NCBI GenBank assembly: GCA_002407925.1
Contig: DHPN01000009.1
Location: forward strand, 75,674-125,925
Length of the DNA stretch: 50,252 nt
Source: Atopobiaceae bacterium UBA5363
GTDB lineage: Bacteria > Actinomycetota > Coriobacteriia > Coriobacteriales > Atopobiaceae
Direction of reading: 5' to 3'
This document shows, one piece after another, positions 1-7,456 of the stretch (positions are counted from its first letter, which is position 1; each line of letters starts with the position of its first letter). Both the position numbers and the translations under genes were made by a program. Under the pieces are notes generated by a model. The model searched no databases, had not been told where the DNA came from, and saw nothing but the letters and a program-made list of their open reading frames with translations.

Positions 1-68
1 AAAGGAGCTGTATGCTAGAGGAAAACAACAGGTAGAGATTCGAAATAGACAAAACGGCGAACCGTGAC

Positions 69-293
69 ATGGATAATTCTAAAAGGGGAAAGAAAGGCCA
101 TCGTTGCTTCTTGCCTGGGCAAAGTGAGGAAGAATATCGCGCTTGCTTGCGTAAGAAGCGCTTTGTAAGCAAGATTGAGGCAAAGAAGGCTGCTGCCCAA
201 GCGAGTCGTCGTAAGGATGCTCCCCAAATATTCATTTATCACTGCGCATTTTGTGGCGGGTGGCACCTCACCCATCAAAAGCCAAAGAAATAG
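69..293 (+). CDS. small zinc-ribbon-like hypothetical protein
   Basis: A 74-residue, very basic protein. The C-terminal third has a Cys-x-x-Cys pair inside YHCAFCGGWHLTH (about residues 57-69), followed by a lysine-rich end. This Y-x-C-x-x-C-x-x-WHLT signature recurs in small uncharacterised bacterial and phage proteins and looks like half of a zinc-binding knuckle, with the two histidines as further possible ligands. The N-terminal half is Lys/Arg-rich and probably helical, which would suit nucleic-acid binding, but that is inference. The ribosome binding site is weak (GGCGA about 9 bases upstream). It stands alone ahead of the winged-helix gene. Confidence 0.6.
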   Translation: MDNSKRGKKGHRCFLPGQSEEEYRACLRKKRFVSKIEAKKAAAQASRRKDAPQIFIYHCAFCGGWHLTHQKPKK

Positions 294-541
294 GCTGAGG
301 GGCCTATAGGCGGCGTGGATGTCCTCGTGGTGACTTGCGCGCCAGGGCCGTACTTGATCATGTCGTGCGTTGCTTGTGGAATTGAGGTCGCCTGCTGCTT
401 TCATGGGGGCCCATGACCTTAGAATGAGCCACGCCGGAGCGTGGAGAGAGGCCTTCCGGACAAAATCCCACGTGGATGGTCCATGAGGGTTGCACATATG
501 TGCATTGTGCTGACACGCGTCGGATTGAAAGGCGGTATGCC

Positions 542-1471
542 ATGAATGGCTTCGAAGGGAACGAGGAACAAGCCGATATGAGTTTTGAAGAGACTGACAA
601 GACCAGTGCTGATTCTGCCATGCAACCAGTTACTGTAGAAAAAGATGAGGACACGAAGCTCGTTGACGTGCTCATGAAGGCTTCGCGTCTGATGCGTCAG
701 CGCTTGGCTTCTCTCAGTGAGGAGCGGAAGGAAGCTGAGGAAAAGAAGAACGATCAAGTACGCATTCTTAAGCTGCTTCAGCTTAAGCCAAAAATGACGC
801 AAAAGGAGATGGCTGAACTCCTTGGTATGCGCCTGCGCATCCTCGATGAGGTTCTGTCTGAGATGCAGCAAAGTGGGTATGTGAATCGTGAGTTGCCGCA
901 AGAGCCTGACATGCGCGCCGTTGCTGTCAGCCTGAGTTCTGCCGGCCGCGATGCTGTTGAACAGGGTTCTCTTGCTTCTGACAAAAAGGAGCTTGTGCCA
1001 GAACTTTCGCAGGAGGATAGGCAAGACCTGATTGATTTGCTCTCTGAGGTCAACAGTGCCCTCGAGTCCTTGGGGCTCTCTGATGAAAATCGTAGCAGCC
1101 ACAGCGACCGCGGCTTTGACACCAACCACGGCGGCCGTGATGGCCGCGGCTATCATGACCGGCATGACAGCTATGGCCACGGTGGCAGTGATAATAGGGG
1201 GGCACGTTCCGGTCGGGGAAGCTATGGCCATGGCGGCCGCGACGAACATTCTGGTCGAGGCGGTTACGGCCATGATGACCATAGGTATAGCAGTCATGGT
1301 CGTGACAGCCGCAGTGGCTACCGTAGTAGTAGTACGCAAAGCGCGCGCTACGGTCGAGGAGATCGTGGCAATTACGGCCATGATCGTGACGGTGAGCAGC
1401 GAGGCGGCTTTAAGCGCAGTTCGTCTTGGCATGGAAATTATGACAACTCCCATCGCGAGCGCCACGATTAG
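542..1471 (+). CDS. winged-helix (MarR-like) protein with Gly/Arg/His/Asp-rich tail
   Basis: A 309-residue protein in three parts. Residues 1-70 are acidic, then a charged helix. Residues about 71-140 look like a winged helix-turn-helix of the MarR type: a turn TQKEMAELLGM and recognition helix, then a wing ending in the LSSAGRDAVEQ pattern typical of MarR proteins. Residues about 183-309 are low complexity, with YGHGG, SGRGG and GRD units dominated by Gly, Arg, His, Asp, Ser and Tyr. I chose the ATG at 542 because AAAGGCGG lies six bases upstream; an upstream in-frame start at 476 has no such site. It may bind DNA through the wHTH and RNA or other proteins through the disordered tail. Target unknown; only the fold call is reasonably firm. 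Confidence 0.75.
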   Translation: MNGFEGNEEQADMSFEETDKTSADSAMQPVTVEKDEDTKLVDVLMKASRLMRQRLASLSEERKEAEEKKNDQVRILKLLQLKPKMTQKEMAELLGMRLRILDEVLSEMQQSGYVNRELPQEPDMRAVAVSLSSAGRDAVEQGSLASDKKELVPELSQEDRQDLIDLLSEVNSALESLGLSDENRSSHSDRGFDTNHGGRDGRGYHDRHDSYGHGGSDNRGARSGRGSYGHGGRDEHSGRGGYGHDDHRYSSHGRDSRSGYRSSSTQSARYGRGDRGNYGHDRDGEQRGGFKRSSSWHGNYDNSHRERHD

Positions 1472-1513
1472 CTAAGCTACGCTAGGCTTAAACCGAGGTT
1501 CAGTTAAAGACCA

Positions 1514-1540
1514 AGCATAGGGGCGAGCAAGGCCTATGCT
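1514..1540. terminator. weak hairpin between convergent genes
   Basis: An 8-base inverted repeat, AGCATAGG and CCTATGCT, is separated by 11 bases and sits between the convergent winged-helix and exonuclease genes. There is no T-tract, so it may be a factor-dependent or bidirectional transcription end at best. Confidence 0.3.
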
Positions 1541-1593
1541 ATCGTTGTGGGGGCTGCATACAAGACAGATCCAGTCGTGTGCGGCCCTTGTTC

Positions 1594-3009
1594 TTAGTTC
1601 AAAAACGTGCAAATAAGTGAGATGGATTGTTCTGGGGTCCTTCTTGTCGCGGACAGTTCGGCTAATGAGGCGGCAAAGCTCGCCATGGCTTTTGACAAGT
1701 CTGCTTGGTCTGCCTTTCTCGCATCGATAGGCACGCGATACAGCACAGGCTCGTCTGCCGAGCCTGCGGCGTGGATGGTCGCGGCAAATCCCTTCTTGCT
1801 GGCCTCAAAGCGCACGTTCTCAGCAATGTCAGAGGGCATCTGGGCGATAGCGGAGCTTGTCCAGCGCTGCGCCCAGCCACAGAGGTCCCCTGCCTTTGCC
1901 GCTTGGGAAAGGGCAACCTCAAGCTCTTCTGCAACCCGGTCTACTGCGACGTTTTGAGCGGATGCAGGCGTTTTTGCCTTCGGCGTCGCCTTGTCATCTT
2001 GCCCTTGGCCGTCAAACATATTCCTGAGGGAGAACTCTGCCTGTACCGTGCGTAGCATAAGGTCGGTGTCGTCTAAGCCAAGATGTCGTTCTGCCTGTGA
2101 GTCATCGAGCGTTCCGCGACGACGTGCCCAGTTTTCAAGGGCAGCAGGATGAGACTCGCGAGGAAGCCCCGCCATGTCCTTGTCAATACGCCGGCAAATG
2201 TCTCTTGTGTCTATTGGGATGATCTTGCCGGCCTTGCGTCCTTCCGCATATCCGTCGAGGTTGAGTGTAAACCAAGAATCCTCGAACGAGGCGTTGTGGG
2301 CCAAGAATGGATGGGAGGACAGCAAGCGAATTAGACGTTCTTGGAGCTTCTTGTCCTTGCGAAAAGGGGTTTTGCCTGCAAGCTTCTCAGCGTTGATATG
2401 GTGGATGCGCTCAAGGGGGACTGGGTGCCCATCCCAAGCGGAGGGCAGGCCACACCACACCGCCTCCCCTTTGTCAGGGATAGCGTCTGGGCTGAGCTCC
2501 ATCAGCTCCCAGCCTGCATTGATGATGTAGCCGCGGTCAGGATTGCGACCGGTGGTTTCCAGGTCAATGCCGATGACCGTTCCTTTGACAGGAGCGTCTA
2601 CATAGGCGGCGGCAAGATTTTCCATTGAGCTGCCGACAACACGCGATATTTTTGAAACCGGGCGCTGCTGGAGCGCGGCCACGCTGCGTACAAGATCTTT
2701 ATCCGAAAGCCAGCGTGCAAGGTTTTGCCCTGTCGAACTTTGGATGCGGGCCGCAAGAGAGGTAGCCTCTGGTTTGTCGCTTGTGCAAATCAAATCGCAG
2801 AGGGCACGGTTCCGGTCTGCCAGCTCACGCACGAGATCAAAGGAGAATGCCTCAGCTCCTTTTGGCGCGGCAAACCACTCTTCGCGCAAAACGCGAATGG
2901 CTTCCTCCGTCTTTTCTCGCTCTGCCTCAACTGCCGAGATGCCGTCAGCAAGAAGAAACTCCGGTATGAAAAGCGAGCTTGCGAGCTCTATGGCCTGGCT
3001 TGAGTTCAT
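1594..3009 (-). CDS. DEDDh 3'-5' exonuclease (DnaQ-like fold) with long flanking regions
   Basis: A 471-residue protein with a central exonuclease domain of the RNase T/DNA polymerase III epsilon type. ExoI is IDLETTG (D149, E151), ExoII is AHNASFED (D244), and ExoIII has H309 with D314 in ERHLGLDD. These match the two-metal-ion DEDDh set, so it should remove nucleotides from the 3' end of DNA or RNA. About 140 residues precede the domain and about 140 follow it, neither recognised. The ATG at 3009 is preferred over the GTG at 3021 because AGAGGTGG lies eight bases ahead of it. It follows the DUF3825-like gene on the same strand after about 80 bases, so both may be co-transcribed. The natural substrate cannot be told from sequence. 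Confidence 0.8.
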   Translation of the reverse strand: MNSSQAIELASSLFIPEFLLADGISAVEAEREKTEEAIRVLREEWFAAPKGAEAFSFDLVRELADRNRALCDLICTSDKPEATSLAARIQSSTGQNLARWLSDKDLVRSVAALQQRPVSKISRVVGSSMENLAAAYVDAPVKGTVIGIDLETTGRNPDRGYIINAGWELMELSPDAIPDKGEAVWCGLPSAWDGHPVPLERIHHINAEKLAGKTPFRKDKKLQERLIRLLSSHPFLAHNASFEDSWFTLNLDGYAEGRKAGKIIPIDTRDICRRIDKDMAGLPRESHPAALENWARRRGTLDDSQAERHLGLDDTDLMLRTVQAEFSLRNMFDGQGQDDKATPKAKTPASAQNVAVDRVAEELEVALSQAAKAGDLCGWAQRWTSSAIAQMPSDIAENVRFEASKKGFAATIHAAGSADEPVLYRVPIDARKADQADLSKAMASFAASLAELSATRRTPEQSISLICTFLN

Positions 3010-3092
3010 CTGACTTTCCACCTCTGTCTGCCTGGTTTGGTGAGGCTAGGCTGAAAACGGCTTTTGCGCACACGGTATGGAGGGGCTTGCCT

Positions 3093-4616
3093 TCACGAAA
3101 GGATCTTGTCAGCCGCGAGCCATGTGGCTTGGGTGGGCGAGACGATGCGTGCACACGTGTATGCGTCTGGGAGATCGAGCGTCGAAGTGATAGTGGGGAC
3201 ACTGTCTATGGTATCCACAACAAGAGCTTTTCCTGCATCGATATGTAAAGGTATGAGCGACTTCATATGAGTATCCTGCGGATCCCAGACAGGAGTTACA
3301 CTTCTCCAGTCCATGTTAGACCTTTGAAGGGCGGCAGTGACGTCTGACGGCTCAACCCCGACGGAAGGGCGTATCTTAAACGAGGGGGTAGGGGCGACAA
3401 GCTGGCGTTGTATAGGATAGACTGCGCGCTCGGGCAGCTTCGAAAGATGCTGCAGCCTCTTGTCTTGTCGGGTTGCAAAGCCCTCGAGCGCCCAAGGGGT
3501 GATGCCTTGCGCGGCGATGAGGATACAGTAGATGGGCTCCCATGCAGGGGTGACAAGCCCGGTGTTCCAAAAGCTGCGCATTCCATCTGAGCTGGTGACC
3601 AACAGCTCTTGTTGGCGAATTCTCGCAAGCGTCACGAAGAAATACTCTCGTAGCACCGTGAAGGCGCCGGAGGCTTCCCCCAAGCTCCAAGCCTCACGCA
3701 GCGCAATGCTCGCAAGAGAGCTGCAAAGCTCATTCCAGTTGGTGAAACGCATGAAGCAGGAGAGCTCGTAGATAAGACTTCGCTGCTGCCCATGTGGCAG
3801 GGAAGATGCGGAGAGCTGGGTCCATGACCCCTCTGGGGCGCATGGCGCGCCGCAGACGCTGTCTGCGACGCCTTTGACGTCAACATCTACGACGAACCAG
3901 CTTTTTTCATGTAAGCGGGCGTTTCTTCGGGCGATGGTGACTGTTATGGGCGTCTTGTCATCATGGAGGTATCTCAGCGGGAAGCGAGCTTGCTTACGTG
4001 AGTGTTCCACTGTGCCTGTGGCGCACGCTATCTGCCAATCCTCTGTAAGCAGCCTATGCAAGTCGCAGCCAAAGGGCAACGCTGCTGTAAGTTGGCTCAG
4101 AAACTCATCTGAGCAATGAACCTCCTCCCAGAAGGAATGTGGCAGCGAGGTCGTATCAGTAGAAGAAGAATTCGAATCGGCGGCCTCAGGCGTTAGGTTC
4201 TCGGGCGCACTTTTGGCTGCCGTGAGAGAGGGATCGCCAGTGCCCTTCCTTGTCACATGCCCTGTTGGTCGTATGGGCTTTAGAGTGGCTCGCCTATGTT
4301 TCCATGGCTTGTTTACATGGCTTGGCGTTGACGGAGCGCCGTCATCAGAAGCTGCATCAAGGGCCTCGTCAAAGGAGATGAAGCTCATCACGCGCACGTA
4401 GCTGCGCCCTCCTTTGAAATCGGTCAGCTCTATGAAGTCGCTGAGGCTCTCCATCAGCTCGTGCACATCGCCATAGCCGAGATCGGCCGCATTGATGCCG
4501 TCGGACATGAGCGCCTCCTCAACACGAGGCAGGAAGGTTTGCGTGCCTATGCCGAAGCTGGTTTTTAGCAGACGATATAGATAAAGTTGATTTCCTGGGC
4601 TTAGCGTCTTTGCCAT
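3093..4616 (-). CDS. probable LOTUS/OST-HTH-like plus DUF3825 protein
   Basis: A 507-residue protein. The first 80 residues resemble a small helical OST-HTH/LOTUS-like module ending in a short strand (GGRSYVRVM). A low-complexity Ser/Thr/Pro linker follows to about residue 150. The C-terminal part carries the signature I associate with DUF3825: a segment on alanine, leucine and tryptophan (LASIALREAW), a TLARIRQQ helix, and the FWNTGLVTPAWEPIY block. LOTUS domains bind RNA in eukaryotes, and DUF3825 has no established activity. The ATG at 4616 follows AGAAGGGG at good spacing; the upstream ATG at 4637 does not. It lies ahead of a DEDDh exonuclease in the same direction. Domain names come from pattern memory and need a profile search. 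Confidence 0.55.
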   Translation of the reverse strand: MAKTLSPGNQLYLYRLLKTSFGIGTQTFLPRVEEALMSDGINAADLGYGDVHELMESLSDFIELTDFKGGRSYVRVMSFISFDEALDAASDDGAPSTPSHVNKPWKHRRATLKPIRPTGHVTRKGTGDPSLTAAKSAPENLTPEAADSNSSSTDTTSLPHSFWEEVHCSDEFLSQLTAALPFGCDLHRLLTEDWQIACATGTVEHSRKQARFPLRYLHDDKTPITVTIARRNARLHEKSWFVVDVDVKGVADSVCGAPCAPEGSWTQLSASSLPHGQQRSLIYELSCFMRFTNWNELCSSLASIALREAWSLGEASGAFTVLREYFFVTLARIRQQELLVTSSDGMRSFWNTGLVTPAWEPIYCILIAAQGITPWALEGFATRQDKRLQHLSKLPERAVYPIQRQLVAPTPSFKIRPSVGVEPSDVTAALQRSNMDWRSVTPVWDPQDTHMKSLIPLHIDAGKALVVDTIDSVPTITSTLDLPDAYTCARIVSPTQATWLAADKILS

Positions 4617-4665
4617 GGAGGTCCCCTTCTCTATCATGTGGTCTCGTCTAGGCTATCTTATCGTG

Positions 4666-4694
4666 TTGCTGTGCGCTGACGAAAAAAATAAGGT
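4666..4694 (+). promoter_or_regulatory. candidate promoter for the PAP2 gene
   Basis: TTGCTG and TAAGGT are separated by 17 bases. Transcription would begin near 4702, which favours the ATG at 4766 rather than the starts at 4703 or 4709. Confidence 0.3.
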
Positions 4695-4765
4695 ATTTTT
4701 GATTGAAGAAGATGACCTTCTGGCTCCAACGGGAAATTGCCATAGTCAAGGAAAGAGAAGCCCAT

Positions 4766-5488
4766 ATGGATGATGGTTGCCAGAACAAGGCAAGCGGTGC
4801 GCTCAAATGCATGAGCAGACTCGTCCGTCTCAATAGGCGGACCCTTATCATTGCGGTTTGCATAGTGGTGTTCTTAGCGTTGTTCGAAGACATTGCTGAG
4901 GGACAAATCATGCACTTGGATGTGCTTGCCTATCGCTTCTTTGTGGAGTATCTCCGCTCTGACGCGTTGACACCTGTAATGGGAGAAATAACAAACATCG
5001 CAAGCCCTACGGTCCTTGTTGTGCTTTGGCTAGTCGTTTCGGCATTGTCTCCGGGTAAAAGGCCAGGTCTTTGTATGGCCTTGAATTTTGCCTGCTCAGT
5101 TGTGTTGAACTATCTCCTCAAGTTCATTGTGCAGCGTCCGCGCCCAGAGGGCTTCCGCCTTGTCTGTGCAAGTGGATACAGCTTTCCTTCGGGGCATTCG
5201 ATGATCGCGATGGCTTTTTTTGGCCTGATCATCTATTTTGTCTGGTACTATGAAGAAGACAGGTGTCAGCGCTGGATATGGACGATTTGTTTTTCAATAG
5301 TTATTGCCTTGATTGGCATAAGCCGCATCTATCTTGGTGTGCACTACGCGTCTGATGTGGTTGCCGGCTTTTGTGTATCCATGGCATGGCTTGCAGTGTA
5401 CACGAAGTTGTTTTGTCCGTTGCTGCTTGGTGAGCGGCCAGCAAGCAGCAGCTCAGACGCTACTGCAGCAAAACCCCCTGAGATCTGA
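4766..5488 (+). CDS. PAP2-family membrane phosphatase
   Basis: A 240-residue integral membrane protein of the type 2 phosphatidic acid phosphatase family. All three catalytic motifs are present: K119-x6-R126-P127, P141-S-G-H144, and S186-R187-x5-H193-x3-D197. About five or six hydrophobic segments surround them. Family members dephosphorylate phosphatidate, undecaprenyl pyrophosphate or phosphatidylglycerol phosphate outside the membrane, and in a monoderm a role in recycling the cell-wall carrier lipid is plausible. AAGGAAAGAG precedes the ATG at 4766; the frame is open back to a TTG at 4703, so a longer form is possible. It stands alone and converges on the macB-like gene. Confidence 0.85.
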   Translation: MDDGCQNKASGALKCMSRLVRLNRRTLIIAVCIVVFLALFEDIAEGQIMHLDVLAYRFFVEYLRSDALTPVMGEITNIASPTVLVVLWLVVSALSPGKRPGLCMALNFACSVVLNYLLKFIVQRPRPEGFRLVCASGYSFPSGHSMIAMAFFGLIIYFVWYYEEDRCQRWIWTICFSIVIALIGISRIYLGVHYASDVVAGFCVSMAWLAVYTKLFCPLLLGERPASSSSDATAAKPPEI

Positions 5489-5504
5489 GAGGTCTGCAAA
5501 GGCA

Positions 5505-5521
5505 GGGAGCCGAAGCTCTCC
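5505..5521. terminator. weak hairpin between convergent genes
   Basis: GGGAGC, a four-base loop, then GCTCTCC with one bulged T. It lies between the PAP2 and macB-like stop codons and lacks a T-run. Confidence 0.25.
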
Positions 5522-5527
5522 GTCGTA

Positions 5528-6727
5528 CTATTGGAATCGCAGCGAGTCCACAGGGTTTAACTTGGCGGCACGACGGGCGGGGTAGTAGCCAAAGACGATG
5601 CCGATGAACAAACAAATGCCCGTCGCCCCAGCAATTGCCGTCAGTGAGATGGCTGGGGAAATAACTAAGTTTTTTGTCACACTTGAGGCAAGCTTGGCAA
5701 GCCCCCATGCCCCCGCATAGCCCAAGACCACGCCGAAAATGCCACCGATCAAGCAAAGCGCGACCGACTCCATGAGAAATTGCTTGGTGATGTCAGACCT
5801 CCGGGCGCCAAGGGCTTTGCGTAAGCCTATCTCTCGGATGCGTTCAGTGACGTTGGTCAGCATCATGTTCATGATGCCAATGCCGCCCACCAACAATGAT
5901 ATTCCGGCGACAGCAGTCATCATGAGCTCGAATGTCGCCAACATGGTGTTGAGCTCGTCGATGATTGATTGCATTGTTGTCACATCGACCGAGCCGCTCT
6001 CGTCATCAGAGGAGATGTTGTAATAACTGGAAAGAAACGACTTTGTGTTTTCCGCCAGTTCGTCTATATCCGTTCCCTCCTGCGCGAAGCCAATGATTTG
6101 AAAGATGCCGTAGTTGCTGCCAAGCAGGCGCGTCGTCGCGGTTTGCAGTGGCACATAGCTTATGCTGGAGAAGCCTCCGACGGACTCTGCGACACCGATT
6201 ACCGTATAGTCGCTGCTGCTGAGCTTCACTGTTTGCCCAAGGGCTGCTGTGCCGTCTCCGCCGAAGAGGGTTTTGGCGATTGACTGGTCAAGAACAATGT
6301 CCATCGCTCCTTGCTGGTCTTCGCTGTCTGTAAAGGTGCGGCCTGCAGCGAGCTTTACCGTGCTAGCCTCGAAATATTCCGGATGGACGCACAAAAGAGT
6401 GGCTTGGTCCTTTGTCTTGCTGTCTGACGAAATGCTGCCAGTGTAGTAGGCGAGACCCGTGACGAAATCATAGCCGGGGACGTTCTGCTCGATTTGCTCA
6501 ATGTCCTCCTCGGAGATCTTGCGATTGACATTGGCGCTGATGTATATCGTGCGCGACTGGTCGAGTCCAAGCTTGTCGATCAATGCTGACCGTACACCGC
6601 CGATGAGCGACGTCATCGCGATCACGGCAGCGATGCCTATGACGATGCCAAGGATTGTGAGCAAGCTTCGCCCCCGGTTAGCATCGAGCGCAGAGAACGT
6701 TTCCCGCAGAAGGTCACGAAAGCTCAT
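5528..6727 (-). CDS. MacB/FtsX-type ABC transporter permease
   Basis: A 399-residue permease with the MacB layout: one membrane segment near residues 20-42 (LLTILGIVIGIAAVIAM), a large extracytoplasmic MacB-PCD-like domain to about residue 260, and three C-terminal membrane segments of the FtsX type. The motif on reading GLRKALGARRSDI, typical of the family, lies between segments two and three. Its ATG overlaps the stop of the ATPase gene (ATGA). Relatives work as mechanotransmission machines that push substrates outward (macrolides, peptides, lipoproteins) rather than as channels. It is the last gene of the adaptor - ATPase - permease operon. The substrate cannot be inferred. Confidence 0.9.
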   Translation of the reverse strand: MSFRDLLRETFSALDANRGRSLLTILGIVIGIAAVIAMTSLIGGVRSALIDKLGLDQSRTIYISANVNRKISEEDIEQIEQNVPGYDFVTGLAYYTGSISSDSKTKDQATLLCVHPEYFEASTVKLAAGRTFTDSEDQQGAMDIVLDQSIAKTLFGGDGTAALGQTVKLSSSDYTVIGVAESVGGFSSISYVPLQTATTRLLGSNYGIFQIIGFAQEGTDIDELAENTKSFLSSYYNISSDDESGSVDVTTMQSIIDELNTMLATFELMMTAVAGISLLVGGIGIMNMMLTNVTERIREIGLRKALGARRSDITKQFLMESVALCLIGGIFGVVLGYAGAWGLAKLASSVTKNLVISPAISLTAIAGATGICLFIGIVFGYYPARRAAKLNPVDSLRFQ

Positions 6728-7455
6728 GTGTGACTCACCTTGCCCACTCCATGCTCGGCAACGAAGGCGCGCTCTTCCTCGTCGCTGAGGAGCCGCCCGT
6801 CTCGAATATGGACTGTACGGTCAGCCCAGCTCGCGACCTCAGGGTCATGCGTAATCAAAACGATGGTCTTTCCTGCCCGCTTGAGCTTAGAAAACGTTTC
6901 GAGCACCATCTCGCTCGTTGCTGAGTCAAGGTTGCCTGTAGGCTCATCGGCCAAGATCATAGCAGGGTCGTTCACGAGGGCCCGTGCGATTGCGACGCGT
7001 TGGATCTGGCCCCCTGAGAGCTCATTTGAACGATGCTCGTAGTATGCCTCAGGGAGGGAGACTGCTGCCAGAGCCTTCCAAGCGCGCGGCTCGCGCTCCG
7101 AAAAGGAGACATGGGAGTAGGCCAGGGGCAGCATGACGTTGCGCAGGACGGTGGCGCGTGGAAGCAGATTGAACGACTGGAAGACAAAGCCAAGCCGTGT
7201 CGCGCGTATCTCCGCCAAGTCATCATCGTCGAGCTTTGAGACGTCAAGGCCTTCCAAGTAGTAGCTGCCGCTGGTTGGTACGTCAAGGCAGCCGAGAATG
7301 TTCATGAGAGTTGACTTGCCTGAGCCAGAAGGTCCCATGATCGCAAGAAACTCGCCTTGTTCGACAGTGAGAGAGACACCACGCAAGGCATGAGTGTATC
7401 CTGCGGCGGTTTCATAGATCCGATGTATGTCGCGGATGTCAATGACTGCTGCCAT
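6724..7455 (-). CDS. MacB/LolD-type ABC transporter ATPase
   Basis: A 243-residue nucleotide-binding protein. It has a Walker A (GPSGSGKST), a Q-loop in FVFQSFNLLPRATV, the LSGGQIQRVAIARAL signature, a Walker B (MILADEPTGNLD) and the switch histidine in LITHDP. The NLDSATSEMV segment is typical of the LolD/MacB class of exporters. The start is two bases after the adaptor stop, with GAGGA overlapping that stop codon, and its end overlaps the permease start by four bases, so the three proteins are translationally coupled. It should power the adjacent MacB-like permease. Confidence 0.95.
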   Translation of the reverse strand: MAAVIDIRDIHRIYETAAGYTHALRGVSLTVEQGEFLAIMGPSGSGKSTLMNILGCLDVPTSGSYYLEGLDVSKLDDDDLAEIRATRLGFVFQSFNLLPRATVLRNVMLPLAYSHVSFSEREPRAWKALAAVSLPEAYYEHRSNELSGGQIQRVAIARALVNDPAMILADEPTGNLDSATSEMVLETFSKLKRAGKTIVLITHDPEVASWADRTVHIRDGRLLSDEEERAFVAEHGVGKVSHT

Positions 7456-7456
7456 C

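Noticed and set aside
1..35. Seven-codon frame (ATG at 12) right after AAAGGAG at the window edge.
   Set aside because: It may be a leader peptide or the end of a gene whose start lies outside the window (the frame is open to the left edge). There is not enough sequence to decide.
294..541. Possible small RNA in the gap before the winged-helix gene.
   Set aside because: I checked for SRP RNA, RNase P and tmRNA landmarks and found none; there is no promoter-terminator pair.
419..1465. Long open frame on the minus strand, and another in a second plus frame, across the winged-helix gene.
   Set aside because: Both arise from the low-complexity, GC-rich codons of the tail; their products are Ala/Thr/Met-rich without family features, and no ribosome site fits.
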